Made by a program: the position numbers and the translations under genes | Source of the DNA: Natronomonas gomsonensis | Lineage (GTDB): Archaea > Halobacteriota > Halobacteria > Halobacteriales > Haloarculaceae | NCBI RefSeq assembly: GCF_013391635.1 | Contig: NZ_JACAWU010000001.1 | Coordinates: forward strand, 1,054,001-1,118,000 | Length of the DNA stretch: 64,000 nt | Direction: 5' to 3' | Notes under the pieces: model-generated | What the model saw: the letters and a program-made list of their open reading frames with translations, nothing else | The model's database searches: none | Told to the model about the DNA's origin: nothing | Part shown: positions 14,068-23,177 of the stretch, one piece after another | Numbering within the stretch: position 1 is the first letter of the stretch | How the letters are laid out: each line of letters begins with the position of its first letter

Positions 14068-15342
14068 ATGAATGAGATTCTCTACGTAATGGTCGACCCA
14101 ACAACGGCGCCGCTCAGCGAACTCATATTACATCTCCTCCTCGCGGGTGGTCTCGGGGCACTCATCGGTCTGGAACGGGAGCAAAGCGAGTCCGGCGGGT
14201 CCTTCGCCGGGAGTCGGACGTTCCCGCTAATCGCACTCTACGGGGCGCTCGTTCAGGCGTTCTTCCCGGCGGTGCTGCCCGTGGCACTCGGGATACTCGT
14301 CGTGCCCCTCGCTGTCGCGTACGTCGGGAAAATCTGGTACAAAGACGATATCGGCTTGACGACGCTCGTGGCCGCCCTCCTCACGGCCGTTCTCGGTGCA
14401 GTCGTGATGCACTCCGACCGCGGCGCGCTCATCGCGATTATCGTCGGCGGCGCCGTCACGGTCCTGCTCTCGGTGAAAGACCCGCTACACGACTTCGTCG
14501 ACCGGATCGACGACAGCGAACAGCGGGCGTCGGCGAAGTTCATCCTCGTCGTCCTCGTCGTGTTGCCGGCGCTCCCCGACCGGTCGCTCGACGCCCTCTA
14601 TGGCCTCAATCCGAGATTCATCTGGTTGATGGTCGTCTTCGTCACTGGGCTCGGATTCGTGGCGTACGTGCTCGGACAAACGCTCGGCCCCGAACGAGGC
14701 ATCGCTCTCACGGGAATCGTCGGTGGGTTCGTCTCGTCGACGGCAACGACGGTCTCGATGGCGGAGAAGACGACCCAAAACGAGACGCTGTATCACGTCT
14801 GCGCGTTCGCGGTCGTCACCGCCTCCATCGTGATGTTTCCCCGAGCACTCATCGAAATCGCGGTGGTCAACCCCGACCTGCTCTCGAGTGCGGCGCTGCC
14901 GCTGGGAGGGATGACCGCTGTCGGTGCGGTTGCTGCCGGGGTGTTGTACTGGCGAACTGCGTCCGACGAGACGGTCGAACCGGAGGAACTCAAGAACCCG
15001 TTTCGACTGCAGCCCGCGCTCCTCTTCGGGGTCATCTTCGCGGCCGTGTTGCTCGTCTCCGAATACGCCAACGAGTGGTTCGGGGCGTCGGGCGTGTACG
15101 CGACGGCGTTCGTCTCCGGCCTCGCCGACGTCGACGCGATGACGATAACGCTGAGTCGACTGGCAGCCGAAGGAGCCGTCTCGACGGAGGTCGCCACGAC
15201 GGGAATCGTCATCGCGGCTATCGCGAACACCTTCGTCAAGGCCGTGTTGGCGTGGGTTCTCGGGTCCTACAGATTGGGCAGGCTCGTGTCGATCGTCCTC
15301 GGCGTCGTCGTCCTGAGTGGGCTGGCGTTTCTCCTCGTTTGA
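14068..15342 (+). CDS. MgtC/SapB-DUF4010 membrane protein
   Basis: 424 residues with about twelve to thirteen hydrophobic segments. The first 120 residues are an MgtC/SapB-like domain with LLAGGLGALIGLEREQ and AGSRTFPLIALYGALV; the remaining part, with GIVGGFVSSTATTVSMAEK and SGLADVDAMTITLSRLA, is DUF4010. MgtC proteins act in magnesium homeostasis and acid or host stress in bacteria; the fused DUF4010 form is uncharacterised and may be a transporter. Start at ATG 14068; 14089 is also possible. It is divergent from arsR, about 150 bases away, with a TATA-like TTTTTACG near 14015. Confidence 0.83.
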   Translation: MNEILYVMVDPTTAPLSELILHLLLAGGLGALIGLEREQSESGGSFAGSRTFPLIALYGALVQAFFPAVLPVALGILVVPLAVAYVGKIWYKDDIGLTTLVAALLTAVLGAVVMHSDRGALIAIIVGGAVTVLLSVKDPLHDFVDRIDDSEQRASAKFILVVLVVLPALPDRSLDALYGLNPRFIWLMVVFVTGLGFVAYVLGQTLGPERGIALTGIVGGFVSSTATTVSMAEKTTQNETLYHVCAFAVVTASIVMFPRALIEIAVVNPDLLSSAALPLGGMTAVGAVAAGVLYWRTASDETVEPEELKNPFRLQPALLFGVIFAAVLLVSEYANEWFGASGVYATAFVSGLADVDAMTITLSRLAAEGAVSTEVATTGIVIAAIANTFVKAVLAWVLGSYRLGRLVSIVLGVVVLSGLAFLLV

Positions 15343-15631
15343 ACCTCCTGGGTCCTACGGACTCGCGCGGACAGTGGTCTATCCCTACAGCGGCTGGGGG
15401 TTGAGACGACACCGGATTTATTTTCTGGAACGGATCTTGGATATTGTCGCCTCTACACGTTCGACTCCACCGCTTTCGCATTTAGCCCAACTGAGATTAA
15501 CATATAGAAAACTGAATTTTTCAGAAGTGTACAAAAGCTACGTTCTTGCTAATAAATTATTGTTGTGGTGGGTACTACCCAGTGGGAATCGCGTGGCTAC
15601 TCATTAGATAGGGTTCCGTAGCGCAGGGTGT
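15343..15631. promoter_or_regulatory. A+T-rich cydA upstream region
   Basis: 289 bases, far richer in A+T than the surroundings from about 15410 to 15570. Candidate promoter elements are CATATAGAA (15501-15509) and TAATAAATTATT (15550-15561). Small inverted repeats are CTGAATTTTTCAG (15512-15524) and GGGTACTACCC (15570-15580). No ORF is supported. Oxygen- or redox-responsive control of cydAB would be expected here, but no known operator is recognised. Confidence 0.5.
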
Positions 15632-17080
15632 ATGGGCCCAATTACACTGCTGAGTGCTGTCGAGCCGGGTTGGGCGGCGTTGCTCGCTCCGGAGGTCGCG
15701 AGCCGCATGCAGTTCGGATGGACAATCTCCGTTCACATCATCTTCGCGTCCCTCTCGGTCGGGCTCGCACCATTTATCATCTACTTCACGTGGAAAGACG
15801 TGCGGACGAACGAGCAGCAATATGCCAGATTGCGCTCGTTCTGGGTGAAGGTGTTCGCCGCCGGCTTCGTGATGGGTACTGTCACCGGGATTCCGATGAG
15901 CTTCCAGTTCGGCACGAACTTCCCACAGTTCTCCGAGGTGGCCGGTGAGCTGATCGGCGGTCCGTTGGCCTTCGAAGCGAAGATGGCGTTCTTCCTGGAG
16001 GCCGTCTTCCTCGGCGTGTTGCTGTACGGCCGCGACCGCGTGACGGACCGCACGTACGTCCTCTCGTCGGTGCTCGTCGGCGTCGGCGCCTGGCTGTCTG
16101 GGTTCTGGATCCTGATCGTCAACGCCTGGATGCAGACCCCACGGGGCTACGAGATGGTCACTCGCAACGGGATGGAGGTCGCTAAGCTAACCGACCCGTT
16201 CGCCGCGTTCCTCACCCCGCGAATGCCCTGGATGTACGTCCACATGATGAACGCATCGGTGATCTCGGTCGCACTGCTGGTCGCGGGCGTCTCGGCGTAC
16301 ATCGTCTGGAAGAAGCCCGACACGGAAGCCTGGAACACCGCACTCAAGCTGGCTGTCGTACTCCTGATCATCTCCGCCCCGTTCCAGGCGGTCCACGGCG
16401 ACGCCTACGGCCGCCACGTCGAGGACACCCAACCACAGAAGTTTGCCGCGATGGAGGCCCACTACGAGACAGGACAGGCCGACCTCCACCTGCTCGCGTT
16501 TCCGAAGTCCCCCGAGGCACTCACCGACCCGCGCGCCGAGAACCTCGTCACCGTGAGTCTCCCCGCGGTCGGGTCGTTCCTCGCCAGTGGCGGGGACTTC
16601 GACACCGAGGTTATCGGACTGAACGAATACGAGGAGAACCCCCCCGTAGCACTCGTGTTCTGGTCGTTCCGCTTCATGGTCGGGCTCGGATTCCTGTTCA
16701 TCGGGTTGGCGCTGTGGGGCGGTTACCTCACGTACCGCGGACGGCTGTCTGATAGCACACGCTACCTGAAGGCGATGATCGCTGCCTCGCCATTCGGCTA
16801 CGCTGCGTTGCTCACCGGCTGGTACGTCACCGAAATCGGCCGCCAGCCGTGGGTCATCCAAGACGAACTCAGGACCAGCGAGGCGGTCTCAGCGACACTA
16901 ACCGGGACGGAGGCGACACTGACCCTGATCGGGTTCGTCGTCGTCTACGTCGGGCTGGTGCTGACAGCCCTGTACGTCCTGAAGTGGCTGGTCCGGGAAG
17001 AACTCCAGGCACTCGGTGTCCGAGAGTCGAGTGAGGGCCGCTGGCACGGTCCGATACCGGGGGTGGGCGATGATGACTGA
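15632..17080 (+). CDS. cydA: cytochrome bd oxidase subunit I
   Basis: 482 residues, the normal length for the short Q-loop form. Landmarks: H35 in MQFGWTISVHIIF, equivalent to the haem b595/d ligand near the N-terminus; the EAVFLGVLLYG segment near 122; the quinol-loop region KFAAMEAHYETG (about 270); and the invariant GRQPW at about 403-407. Nine membrane helices are apparent. Together with CydB it oxidises quinol and reduces oxygen to water at high affinity in the cytoplasmic membrane. Haloarchaeal versions probably use menaquinol. Stop overlaps the cydB start. Confidence 0.93.
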   Translation: MGPITLLSAVEPGWAALLAPEVASRMQFGWTISVHIIFASLSVGLAPFIIYFTWKDVRTNEQQYARLRSFWVKVFAAGFVMGTVTGIPMSFQFGTNFPQFSEVAGELIGGPLAFEAKMAFFLEAVFLGVLLYGRDRVTDRTYVLSSVLVGVGAWLSGFWILIVNAWMQTPRGYEMVTRNGMEVAKLTDPFAAFLTPRMPWMYVHMMNASVISVALLVAGVSAYIVWKKPDTEAWNTALKLAVVLLIISAPFQAVHGDAYGRHVEDTQPQKFAAMEAHYETGQADLHLLAFPKSPEALTDPRAENLVTVSLPAVGSFLASGGDFDTEVIGLNEYEENPPVALVFWSFRFMVGLGFLFIGLALWGGYLTYRGRLSDSTRYLKAMIAASPFGYAALLTGWYVTEIGRQPWVIQDELRTSEAVSATLTGTEATLTLIGFVVVYVGLVLTALYVLKWLVREELQALGVRESSEGRWHGPIPGVGDDD

Positions 17081-18101
17081 CCCGTTGTTGCCCGTCGACG
17101 CCTACCTCGTCGAGTCGCTGCCGGAGATATGGTTCGGCGCTGTGCTGTTCGCACTGGGGATGTACGTCGTCCTCGACGGCTTCGACTTCGGCATCGGAAT
17201 GCTGTACGCGACCCGGACGGACGAACACGAGCGGGAGACGTTCCTGGCGGCGTTCGGCCCGATCTGGGACGCCAACGAGGTGTGGATCGTCGCCTTCGGG
17301 ACGATGCTGCTGGCGGCGTTCCCACGGGTGTACTCTCGCCTCCTCGCGGACAACTACCTGCTCGCAATCGGGTTCGTCCTCGCGTTGGTGTTCCGCGGAC
17401 TCGGCCCGGAACTTCGCGAGCAGCGCGACGACGAACGGTGGAAGCGCTACGCCGACTACGCCTTCGTCGGCGGCAGCGTGTTCGCGCCGCTGCTGTTCGG
17501 GATGCTCGCCGGCCGCTGGCTGTTCGGTGGGGCGACGCTGCCAGTGGTGCTGACTGGCGTCGGCTTGGTCGCCGTCTCTGTCGTCACGGGTGCGGCGTTC
17601 CTCGCGGCCAAAACCGAAGCCGGTCTGGCGTCGGAACTGCGTGCGTACGGCACCGCCGCGACAGTTGCGTACCTCGGCGGGGTGGTCGTGCTGCTGGGTA
17701 CTGTTGTCCTGACCGACGCGGGCGGCGCTGCCGACGCGGTGCTCTCGCTTCCCGTGGCTGCAATCGTCGCCCTCTCGGTCGCCGTGGGGCTGGGCGGGAG
17801 CCTGCTGGCCAGACGCGGCCAGTACCGTGCCTGGCTGGCGAGCGCGCTGGCACTCCCCGCACTGTTGACGATCTTGGTCGCAGTGCTGCTGTATCCGACG
17901 ATCTATCCGCCGACCGGGCTGCTGGTTAGGGAAGCGGTCGTGTCGCCGCTGGCGTTGAACCTCGTGACCATCCTCGGGTTCCCGGTGTTGCTGCTGGTGC
18001 TGTGGTACTTCAAGTTCCTCTACGGCGTGTTCAGCGGCCCAATCGAGGGTGAGGGCTACGGGGGTAAATCTGCAGTTCACGACACGGACGAACGTCGGTG
18101 A
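17070..18101 (+). CDS. cydB: cytochrome bd oxidase subunit II
   Basis: 343 residues from the first of two consecutive ATGs (17070, 17073), inside the end of cydA. Conserved CydB segments are LDGFDFGIGMLYA (about 34-46) and GPIWDANEVWIVAFGTML (about 66-83), which include the Asp and Trp residues around the haem and quinone region. Eight or nine helices are predicted from hydrophobicity. The tail KSAVHDTDERR is cytoplasmic. It pairs with CydA; no cydC/D or CydX-like ORF was found near. Confidence 0.92.
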   Translation: MMTDPLLPVDAYLVESLPEIWFGAVLFALGMYVVLDGFDFGIGMLYATRTDEHERETFLAAFGPIWDANEVWIVAFGTMLLAAFPRVYSRLLADNYLLAIGFVLALVFRGLGPELREQRDDERWKRYADYAFVGGSVFAPLLFGMLAGRWLFGGATLPVVLTGVGLVAVSVVTGAAFLAAKTEAGLASELRAYGTAATVAYLGGVVVLLGTVVLTDAGGAADAVLSLPVAAIVALSVAVGLGGSLLARRGQYRAWLASALALPALLTILVAVLLYPTIYPPTGLLVREAVVSPLALNLVTILGFPVLLLVLWYFKFLYGVFSGPIEGEGYGGKSAVHDTDERR

Positions 18102-18163
18102 AGGGTCGTGGTACCTCGACCCTCGGAAGGGTTATCCCTCACTCACCCCTCCGTTAGGTTGTA

Positions 18164-18370
18164 ATGGCAAACGGTAAGGTTGATTTCTTCAACGACACAG
18201 GCGGCTACGGTTTCATCTCGACTGACGACGGCGACCTCGACGACGACGAAGACGTTTTCTTCCACATGGAGGATGTCGGCGGCGAAGACCTCGAAGAGGG
18301 TCAAGAGGTAGAGTTCGACATCGAGTCCTCGCCCAAGGGGCCTCGCGCAGCGAACGTCGTTCGGCAGTAA
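18164..18370 (+). CDS. cspA: cold-shock domain protein
   Basis: 68 residues, a single cold-shock OB fold. RNA-binding motifs RNP1 (GGYGFIST, 13-20) and RNP2 (DVFFHM, about 30-35) are intact, although the chain is unusually acidic (DDGDLDDDED) as expected in a salt-in organism. Such proteins bind single-stranded RNA and DNA as chaperones. It is monocistronic: a TATA-like GGTTATCCC lies about 30 bases upstream, and a strong hairpin follows the stop. Confidence 0.92.
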   Translation: MANGKVDFFNDTGGYGFISTDDGDLDDDEDVFFHMEDVGGEDLEEGQEVEFDIESSPKGPRAANVVRQ

Positions 18371-18380
18371 CAAGACACAC

Positions 18381-18399
18381 CCGTCGCTGTAAGCGACGG
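18381..18399 (+). terminator. hairpin after cspA
   Basis: CCGTCGCT-GTA-AGCGACGG, a perfect 8-bp stem with a three-base loop beginning 11 bases after the cspA stop codon. There is no T-tract after it, so it may stabilise the mRNA 3' end rather than terminate. Confidence 0.5.
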
Positions 18400-18536
18400 A
18401 CAACAATCTCGATTCTTTGGACGGTTACACGTACGAGCTAACGCTATCCGTACGCTCTACAGTAACTGTCACATTCTACGCTGGCGAGATGACTGAACTG
18501 CCGTGGAGCGAATACGCCCCGCGAATCGTCGTCGTC

Positions 18537-19301
18537 TCAACGCCCGATGGTCCCCTGGCGCGTGATGGGGGCGTCGGGATTAATCGTAAACGCGACGATA
18601 GTGGACTCCTCGGTTGCGGTGACGGACACCTCGCTCTCCTCGGTCACGAGTGCGCTTTCGGTGTATCCGACGGACTCCCCACCGATGTCGACCGCACCCT
18701 CGAACACGTAACAGTAGGTATCCCACCCCGACCGGGACGGGAGCGTGGTCGTACCGCCGGCGTCCAGCCGGCAGTCGTAGAAGTGGACGTCGTTGCGGAC
18801 GAACAGCGGGGCATCACTCTCTTCGGGGCCGAACAGGTGACGCCACTCGTTGGGCGTCGAACCGGGAATCGGCTCGTGTTGGATACCGGGGTCGAGGTCG
18901 AGGCTGTGCGGCCGGACGAATATCTGGAGCATCCGCAACGGCGGGTCGTCGGCGAGCGTCTCCTCGGCGTGCCAGAAGCCGCTGCCGGCGTTCATCACCA
19001 TCAGGTGCTCGGGATCCGTGACGAGTTCGTTGCCCTTGCGGTCGTCGTGGCGCATCACGCCGTCGGGCACCCAGGAGATGATCTCTTCGTTGCGGTGCTG
19101 ATGCATCCGGATGAGTGTCCCGGGGTCCATGAACGACTCGACGACCGTCGCGAGCGGCCCGTAGCCGTGGTCGTCGTGCCCCGGTACGGCCCGGCCGGGG
19201 AAATTGAAGTGAATCCTGAATTTGCCCTGATTTTGCGAGACCTCAGTTCGTGGAGAAGTATAGATACCTGACTGGGTCTGTGACGAAGCGGAGTCTTCCA
19301 T
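18537..19301 (-). CDS. pirin family protein
   Basis: 254 residues, two cupin barrels as in pirin/YhhW. All four metal ligands of the N-terminal barrel are visible: H67 and H69 in RMHQHRNEE, H111 and E113 in GFWHAEE. The second barrel (about 150-250) lacks ligands, as usual. Pirins are Fe(II) proteins; several bacterial ones have quercetin 2,3-dioxygenase activity, and others act as redox-sensing cofactors. The biological role here is unknown. It stands alone, with the ATG just beyond an A-rich stretch. Confidence 0.9.
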   Translation of the reverse strand: MEDSASSQTQSGIYTSPRTEVSQNQGKFRIHFNFPGRAVPGHDDHGYGPLATVVESFMDPGTLIRMHQHRNEEIISWVPDGVMRHDDRKGNELVTDPEHLMVMNAGSGFWHAEETLADDPPLRMLQIFVRPHSLDLDPGIQHEPIPGSTPNEWRHLFGPEESDAPLFVRNDVHFYDCRLDAGGTTTLPSRSGWDTYCYVFEGAVDIGGESVGYTESALVTEESEVSVTATEESTIVAFTINPDAPITRQGTIGR

Positions 19302-19422
19302 TCGCTCCTCGTAGGTGCTCCGGCGGTATATGGGTTCTGTGGACCACTCAATCGAGGGCTTCTCTCACGACCGAGTAGCCCTGATACGAGGGTTTTCGGC
19401 GGAGCCACACGAACGCGAACGC

Positions 19423-19905
19423 ATGGAACTCATCTCAGTCGCGGCGGTCGCGGACAACGGCGTCATCGGCCGGAACGGCGAGTTACCGTGGCCGAGCATC
19501 CCGGCCGACAAACGACAGTACCGAAACCGAATCGCCGACTGGCCCGTCATCCTCGGCCGGCGAACGTTCGACTCGATGCGCGATGACCTTCCGGGGAGGG
19601 CACAGGTCGTGTTGAGCCGGTCGGCGTCCGACTACGGTATCGAGTCGGCACACCCCGCATCTGGGGTCGACGAGGCAATCGAAACCGTCGAATCGCTCGG
19701 AGACGACCGAGCCTACGTCATCGGCGGGGCGGGTATCTACGACCTGTTCCAGCCGGTCGTCGATCGGATGATGCTCAGCCGGATTCCGGGCGAGTACGAC
19801 GGCGACGCGTACTTTCCGGAGTGGGATACCGACGAGTGGACCGTCGTCGACCGCACTCCCTACGACGAGTTTACCCTCGAAGAGTGGGTCCGAAAACAGA
19901 GCTAA
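19423..19905 (+). CDS. folA: dihydrofolate reductase
   Basis: 160 residues from the ATG at 19423 ([16 protein letters not shown]). DHFR features: [19 protein letters not shown], in which the Asp of the PADK motif is the catalytic acid; the NADPH-binding [13 protein letters not shown]; and [12 protein letters not shown]. It reduces dihydrofolate to tetrahydrofolate with NADPH. The length equals known haloarchaeal DHFRs. It is followed after 86 bases by mscS in the same direction. Upstream in-frame ATGs add sequence without family similarity. Confidence 0.93.
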   Translation: MELISVAAVADNGVIGRNGELPWPSIPADKRQYRNRIADWPVILGRRTFDSMRDDLPGRAQVVLSRSASDYGIESAHPASGVDEAIETVESLGDDRAYVIGGAGIYDLFQPVVDRMMLSRIPGEYDGDAYFPEWDTDEWTVVDRTPYDEFTLEEWVRKQS

Positions 19906-19991
19906 CGAGGGGTCTCATCCCAACTAGAGAGACGCCGATTTGTCAACGGCCGTCGGTTGGGATTTTTGTTCACACGCCGCAACCATGCGGC

Positions 19992-20879
19992 ATGATTAGC
20001 CAACTCACCCCTCCGAGATGGGTGACCGAAATCTTCTCGGCCTACAATCAGGTCTTGGCGGAACTGTTCTGGTTCGTCGTCGGTTTCGTGGTCGTCTATC
20101 TTCTCGGCCGGGTCGCTCTCGTTCCGGTCGTAACCCGGGTCGTCAAATCGCGCAATCGCAACAACCCCACTATCGAGACGGCGACGGAGACGTACCTTCG
20201 AGTAATCATAATCGGATTCGCGACGCTGACGGGCATCATCGCGGCCGGCTACGGGCGGGTACTCTCGGAGTCGGCGGTCATCATTGCAGCCCTCACGTTC
20301 GCTCTCGGTATCGCCGGCCAGCAGGTGTTCGGGTCGCTCATCAGCGGGATGTTTCTGGTTGCCGACCCGGACTTCAACGTCGGCGACTGGATAGAGTGGC
20401 CGGGCGGCAAGGGCACTATCGAGGCGGTCGACTTTCGCGTCACTCGGGTTCGAACGCCGAACAACGAATCCATCTCCGTCCCGAACACGGAGCTGACGAA
20501 CAATTCGATTACTCGCCCCTACGGGCGTGACCGGTTTCGAATCACCGAGGAGGTGTACGTCGCCTACTACGAGGACACCGAGCGGGCCCTGATGGAACTC
20601 CAACAGATCGCCAGCGACCACGAACCGATTCACGACGACCCGGCGCCGAACGCACGCATCCTCGACCTCGGCAAGAACGAAATCACCGTACAAGCCGAAT
20701 TTTGGGTCGAGGACCCGATGAACAGCGACGTTCTGACGGTTCGATCCGACTTCCGGCGCCTCGTGAAACGTCGCTTCGACGAGGAAGGAATCACGCTCGC
20801 TCCACCGTCCGCACAGTCGCTCTCCGGAGACGTTACGGTGACCGAGCGCAGCGCCGACCCCGCCTCGAACGGGGAGTAG
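19992..20879 (+). CDS. mscS: MscS-family mechanosensitive channel
   Basis: 295 residues from the ATG at 19992. Three N-terminal membrane helices (about 20-45, 67-88, 93-130), the third being the pore helix AALTFALGIAGQQVFGSLIS, followed by the beta domain signature DPDFNVGDWIEWPG and a cytoplasmic vestibule domain to about 270. The C-terminal tail (SLSGDVTVTERSADPASNGE) is charged. The channel opens under membrane tension to release solutes during hypo-osmotic shock, relevant for a halophile. Confidence 0.93.
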   Translation: MISQLTPPRWVTEIFSAYNQVLAELFWFVVGFVVVYLLGRVALVPVVTRVVKSRNRNNPTIETATETYLRVIIIGFATLTGIIAAGYGRVLSESAVIIAALTFALGIAGQQVFGSLISGMFLVADPDFNVGDWIEWPGGKGTIEAVDFRVTRVRTPNNESISVPNTELTNNSITRPYGRDRFRITEEVYVAYYEDTERALMELQQIASDHEPIHDDPAPNARILDLGKNEITVQAEFWVEDPMNSDVLTVRSDFRRLVKRRFDEEGITLAPPSAQSLSGDVTVTERSADPASNGE

Positions 20880-20993
20880 TGGGAGCGACCCCCGATTTGA
20901 GCCATTCGAACGCGACGCCTCGGGGTCGGCGCCAATTCCGAATCGCTGGTAATCACGATGTGTAGTTAATCCGTTCCGAATCCAAGAGTCGCT

Positions 20994-21416
20994 ATGGCAA
21001 CCGTCCTACTGGCTACTGACGGCAGCGAGTACGCTCGGCAGGCGGCCGAACGCGCAATCGAACTCGCGGCGGAACGGGGGGCGACGCTGCACAGCATCTG
21101 TGTTGTCGACCAGCGACGCTTCGACGATCCTGCCCTCAGTTCAGCGGAACTGGCGACCATGTACGCCGACGACCACGCCTTGGAGTTCGTCGGTGAGGTA
21201 GCGGATATGGCGGAGGACAGGTCCGTCCCCATCGAGCGGACCACGCGTCACGGGATTCCTCACGAGGTGATCCTCGAATACGCCGACGAGGTGGACGCGG
21301 ATGTCATCGTCATCGGTGCACACGGTGACCACGACGAACACTTTTCGGGAGTCGGACGGAAGGTCACCGAACTGGCCGATAGAACGGTACTCGTCGTCGA
21401 ACCTGATGCAGATTAG
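20994..21416 (+). CDS. universal stress protein (UspA family)
   Basis: 140 residues. A Rossmann-like USP fold with N-terminal VLLATDGSEYARQAAERA and a C-terminal region IGAHGDHDEHFSGVGRKVTE, where the ATP-binding G-x2-G-x9-G-S/T motif is degenerate (HGDHDE replaces the second glycine region). It may therefore bind nucleotide weakly or not at all. A TATA-like TTAATCC at 20967-20973 is 25 bases from the ATG, so the mRNA is probably leaderless. It stands alone. Confidence 0.88.
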   Translation: MATVLLATDGSEYARQAAERAIELAAERGATLHSICVVDQRRFDDPALSSAELATMYADDHALEFVGEVADMAEDRSVPIERTTRHGIPHEVILEYADEVDADVIVIGAHGDHDEHFSGVGRKVTELADRTVLVVEPDAD

Positions 21417-21465
21417 CTTTTCAGTGGTCGGTAAAATACCGATGTGGCCGCCTGCGGTTTCGAGG

Positions 21466-22809
21466 CTATAGCAGACTCGCGCCGTCGAACTCGCCGCGGT
21501 CGACGTCCATGTCGAGCAGTTCGAGAATCGTCGGCGCGATGTCGTAGAGGTCGGCGTCCTTGATCGTGGCGTCGTCGTCGTCGACGAACAGACACGCGTT
21601 GTCGAAACTGTGCATGCCGTTGCGGGGGCCGATGTCGAACACCTCATCGCCGCTGCGGAAGCCGGATTTGAGGTCGAAGCCGTGGTTCGGGATGACAACG
21701 AGGTCCGGCGCGATGTCGGCGTGGTCGCCGCGGAAGGCCTTTTCCTTGGTGACGACGCGGTCCGCGACCTTCCGGCCGTTCGGGCCTTCGAGCGCTTCGA
21801 GTTCGGCTTTCAGTTCGCCGCGGACTTCCTCGTAATACTCTTTGGGGACGGATCCACGGGGCTCTCGACCCTCGAGGTTGATGTAGAAGCGACCGGGGAT
21901 GAGCGAGTAGGCTTTCGTGTCGTCGGCGATGTCGTCGAGGCTGTCGTGGTCGTCGTCTTCGTAGGAGAGCCAGCCGTTCTCCTCCAGCCAGACGTTGCAC
22001 TTGACCTCGTGGTCGAGTTGGGTGAAGCCGTGGTCGGAGGCGACGACCATCGTCGTCTCGTCGCCGAGCATGTCGCGCAGTTCGCCGAGGTAGTGGTCGA
22101 CTTTCTCGTAGAACTCGAGGAACTCATCTTTGAACTCACCGTCCTGTGTGTAGTGTTTGAACAGGAAGTGGTTCACCCGGTCGGTCGTCATGAAGACGCC
22201 GAAGAAGAGGTTCCAGTCGTCCTGCTGGACGTAGTGTCTGAACGCCTCGAAGCGGGCGTCGAGGGTTTCGTGGGCGTCCTCGATGAACTCGGATTTGTCC
22301 TCGTCGTGGCCGAGTTTGGCGTTCACGTCGATTTTGTACTCCAGCCCTTCCAGCGTCTCACGGAGTTCGTCGGGGTAGGCGGCCTTCTCGACGCCGGGCG
22401 AGAGGAAGCCACTGACCATCCGCTGGACGTCGCGGTCCGGCGGGAACGTCACGGGGACGTTCATTACCGTTGCCTCCCGGCCGGCGTCGGTGACGCGTGA
22501 CCACAGGCGGGTGGCCTGTACGTCCCGACCCATGGGGACGTAGGTGTCGTAACTCCCGACCTCGCGGTCCTGGAAGCCGTAGACGCCCGTTCCCCCCGGA
22601 TTGACGCCGGTGGTCAACGCGGGCCAGCAGGCGCTGGACTCCGGTGGGACGATGGAGTCAATCGCGCCGCCGGCGCCCTCGCTCGCCATCGCCGTGAGGT
22701 TCGGAAACGTCTCCTCGTTGTCGGCGATTAGACTGTACGGCACGCCGTCGATACCGAAGAAAGCGACTCGCGGACCCTCGCCACCGCGAAGCCGGTCGAA
22801 CAGTCCCAT
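21466..22809 (-). CDS. alkaline-phosphatase-superfamily phosphodiesterase
   Basis: 447 residues of the type I phosphodiesterase/nucleotide pyrophosphatase group. Metal and nucleophile motifs: FFGIDGVPYSLI (first Asp, about 17-28), PPESSACWPALTTGVNPG (nucleophile region, about 55-72), DHGF (about 259-262), and a late RNGMHSFDNACLFV. The N-terminal MGLFDRLRGGEGPR has no signal peptide, so it is cytoplasmic. Substrate is unknown; related haloarchaeal genes sit near nucleotide-sugar or lipid-modification genes, but not here. Stands alone. Confidence 0.85.
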   Translation of the reverse strand: MGLFDRLRGGEGPRVAFFGIDGVPYSLIADNEETFPNLTAMASEGAGGAIDSIVPPESSACWPALTTGVNPGGTGVYGFQDREVGSYDTYVPMGRDVQATRLWSRVTDAGREATVMNVPVTFPPDRDVQRMVSGFLSPGVEKAAYPDELRETLEGLEYKIDVNAKLGHDEDKSEFIEDAHETLDARFEAFRHYVQQDDWNLFFGVFMTTDRVNHFLFKHYTQDGEFKDEFLEFYEKVDHYLGELRDMLGDETTMVVASDHGFTQLDHEVKCNVWLEENGWLSYEDDDHDSLDDIADDTKAYSLIPGRFYINLEGREPRGSVPKEYYEEVRGELKAELEALEGPNGRKVADRVVTKEKAFRGDHADIAPDLVVIPNHGFDLKSGFRSGDEVFDIGPRNGMHSFDNACLFVDDDDATIKDADLYDIAPTILELLDMDVDRGEFDGASLL

Positions 22810-22897
22810 AGAGGCGTGTGGGGCAGGCGCCTACAAGAACTTTCGTTTCGACCGGCAAAAGCGGCGGCGCTCCCCGAAAGCGGCAAGAATCGCCCCG

Positions 22898-23002
22898 CTA
22901 CGCGTCGTCGTCGCGGTCGCCGTCCTCGGCTGGCGGCTCGAAGTTCTCCGGTACGACCGTCATGTGACGGATGCCCATCGGTTCACGGGGTTCGGCGCTC
23001 AT
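22898..23002 (-). CDS. 34-residue hypothetical protein
   Basis: Reads MSAEPREPMGIRHMTVVPEN, then FEPPAEDGDRDDDA. The G+C pattern at third positions, the halophile-type acidic tail and the compact MGIRHMTVVPENFEPP core look like a genuine small protein. A TATA-like GCTTATGG about 40 bases upstream could drive it. It is too short for domain assignment. Confidence 0.45.
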   Translation of the reverse strand: MSAEPREPMGIRHMTVVPENFEPPAEDGDRDDDA

Positions 23003-23177
23003 ACTCGAAGCTATCGCTCGAACGCACAAGTATCATTCCATAAGCATACCGTATCGCCCCGATCCGACGTATGCATAGTGGGAATAACGAGGGTGTAAAC
23101 CGTGGTACTGGGAGTTGATTGAATTGTATTACCATAGGGCATTTTATGAAAATATACATGCACATAACGAATCTCCG

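Noticed and set aside
16869-18080. 403-codon frame opposite cydAB
   Set aside because: It is a shadow: high G+C makes long antisense frames, and the translation is full of His, Gln, Arg and Pro with no domain.
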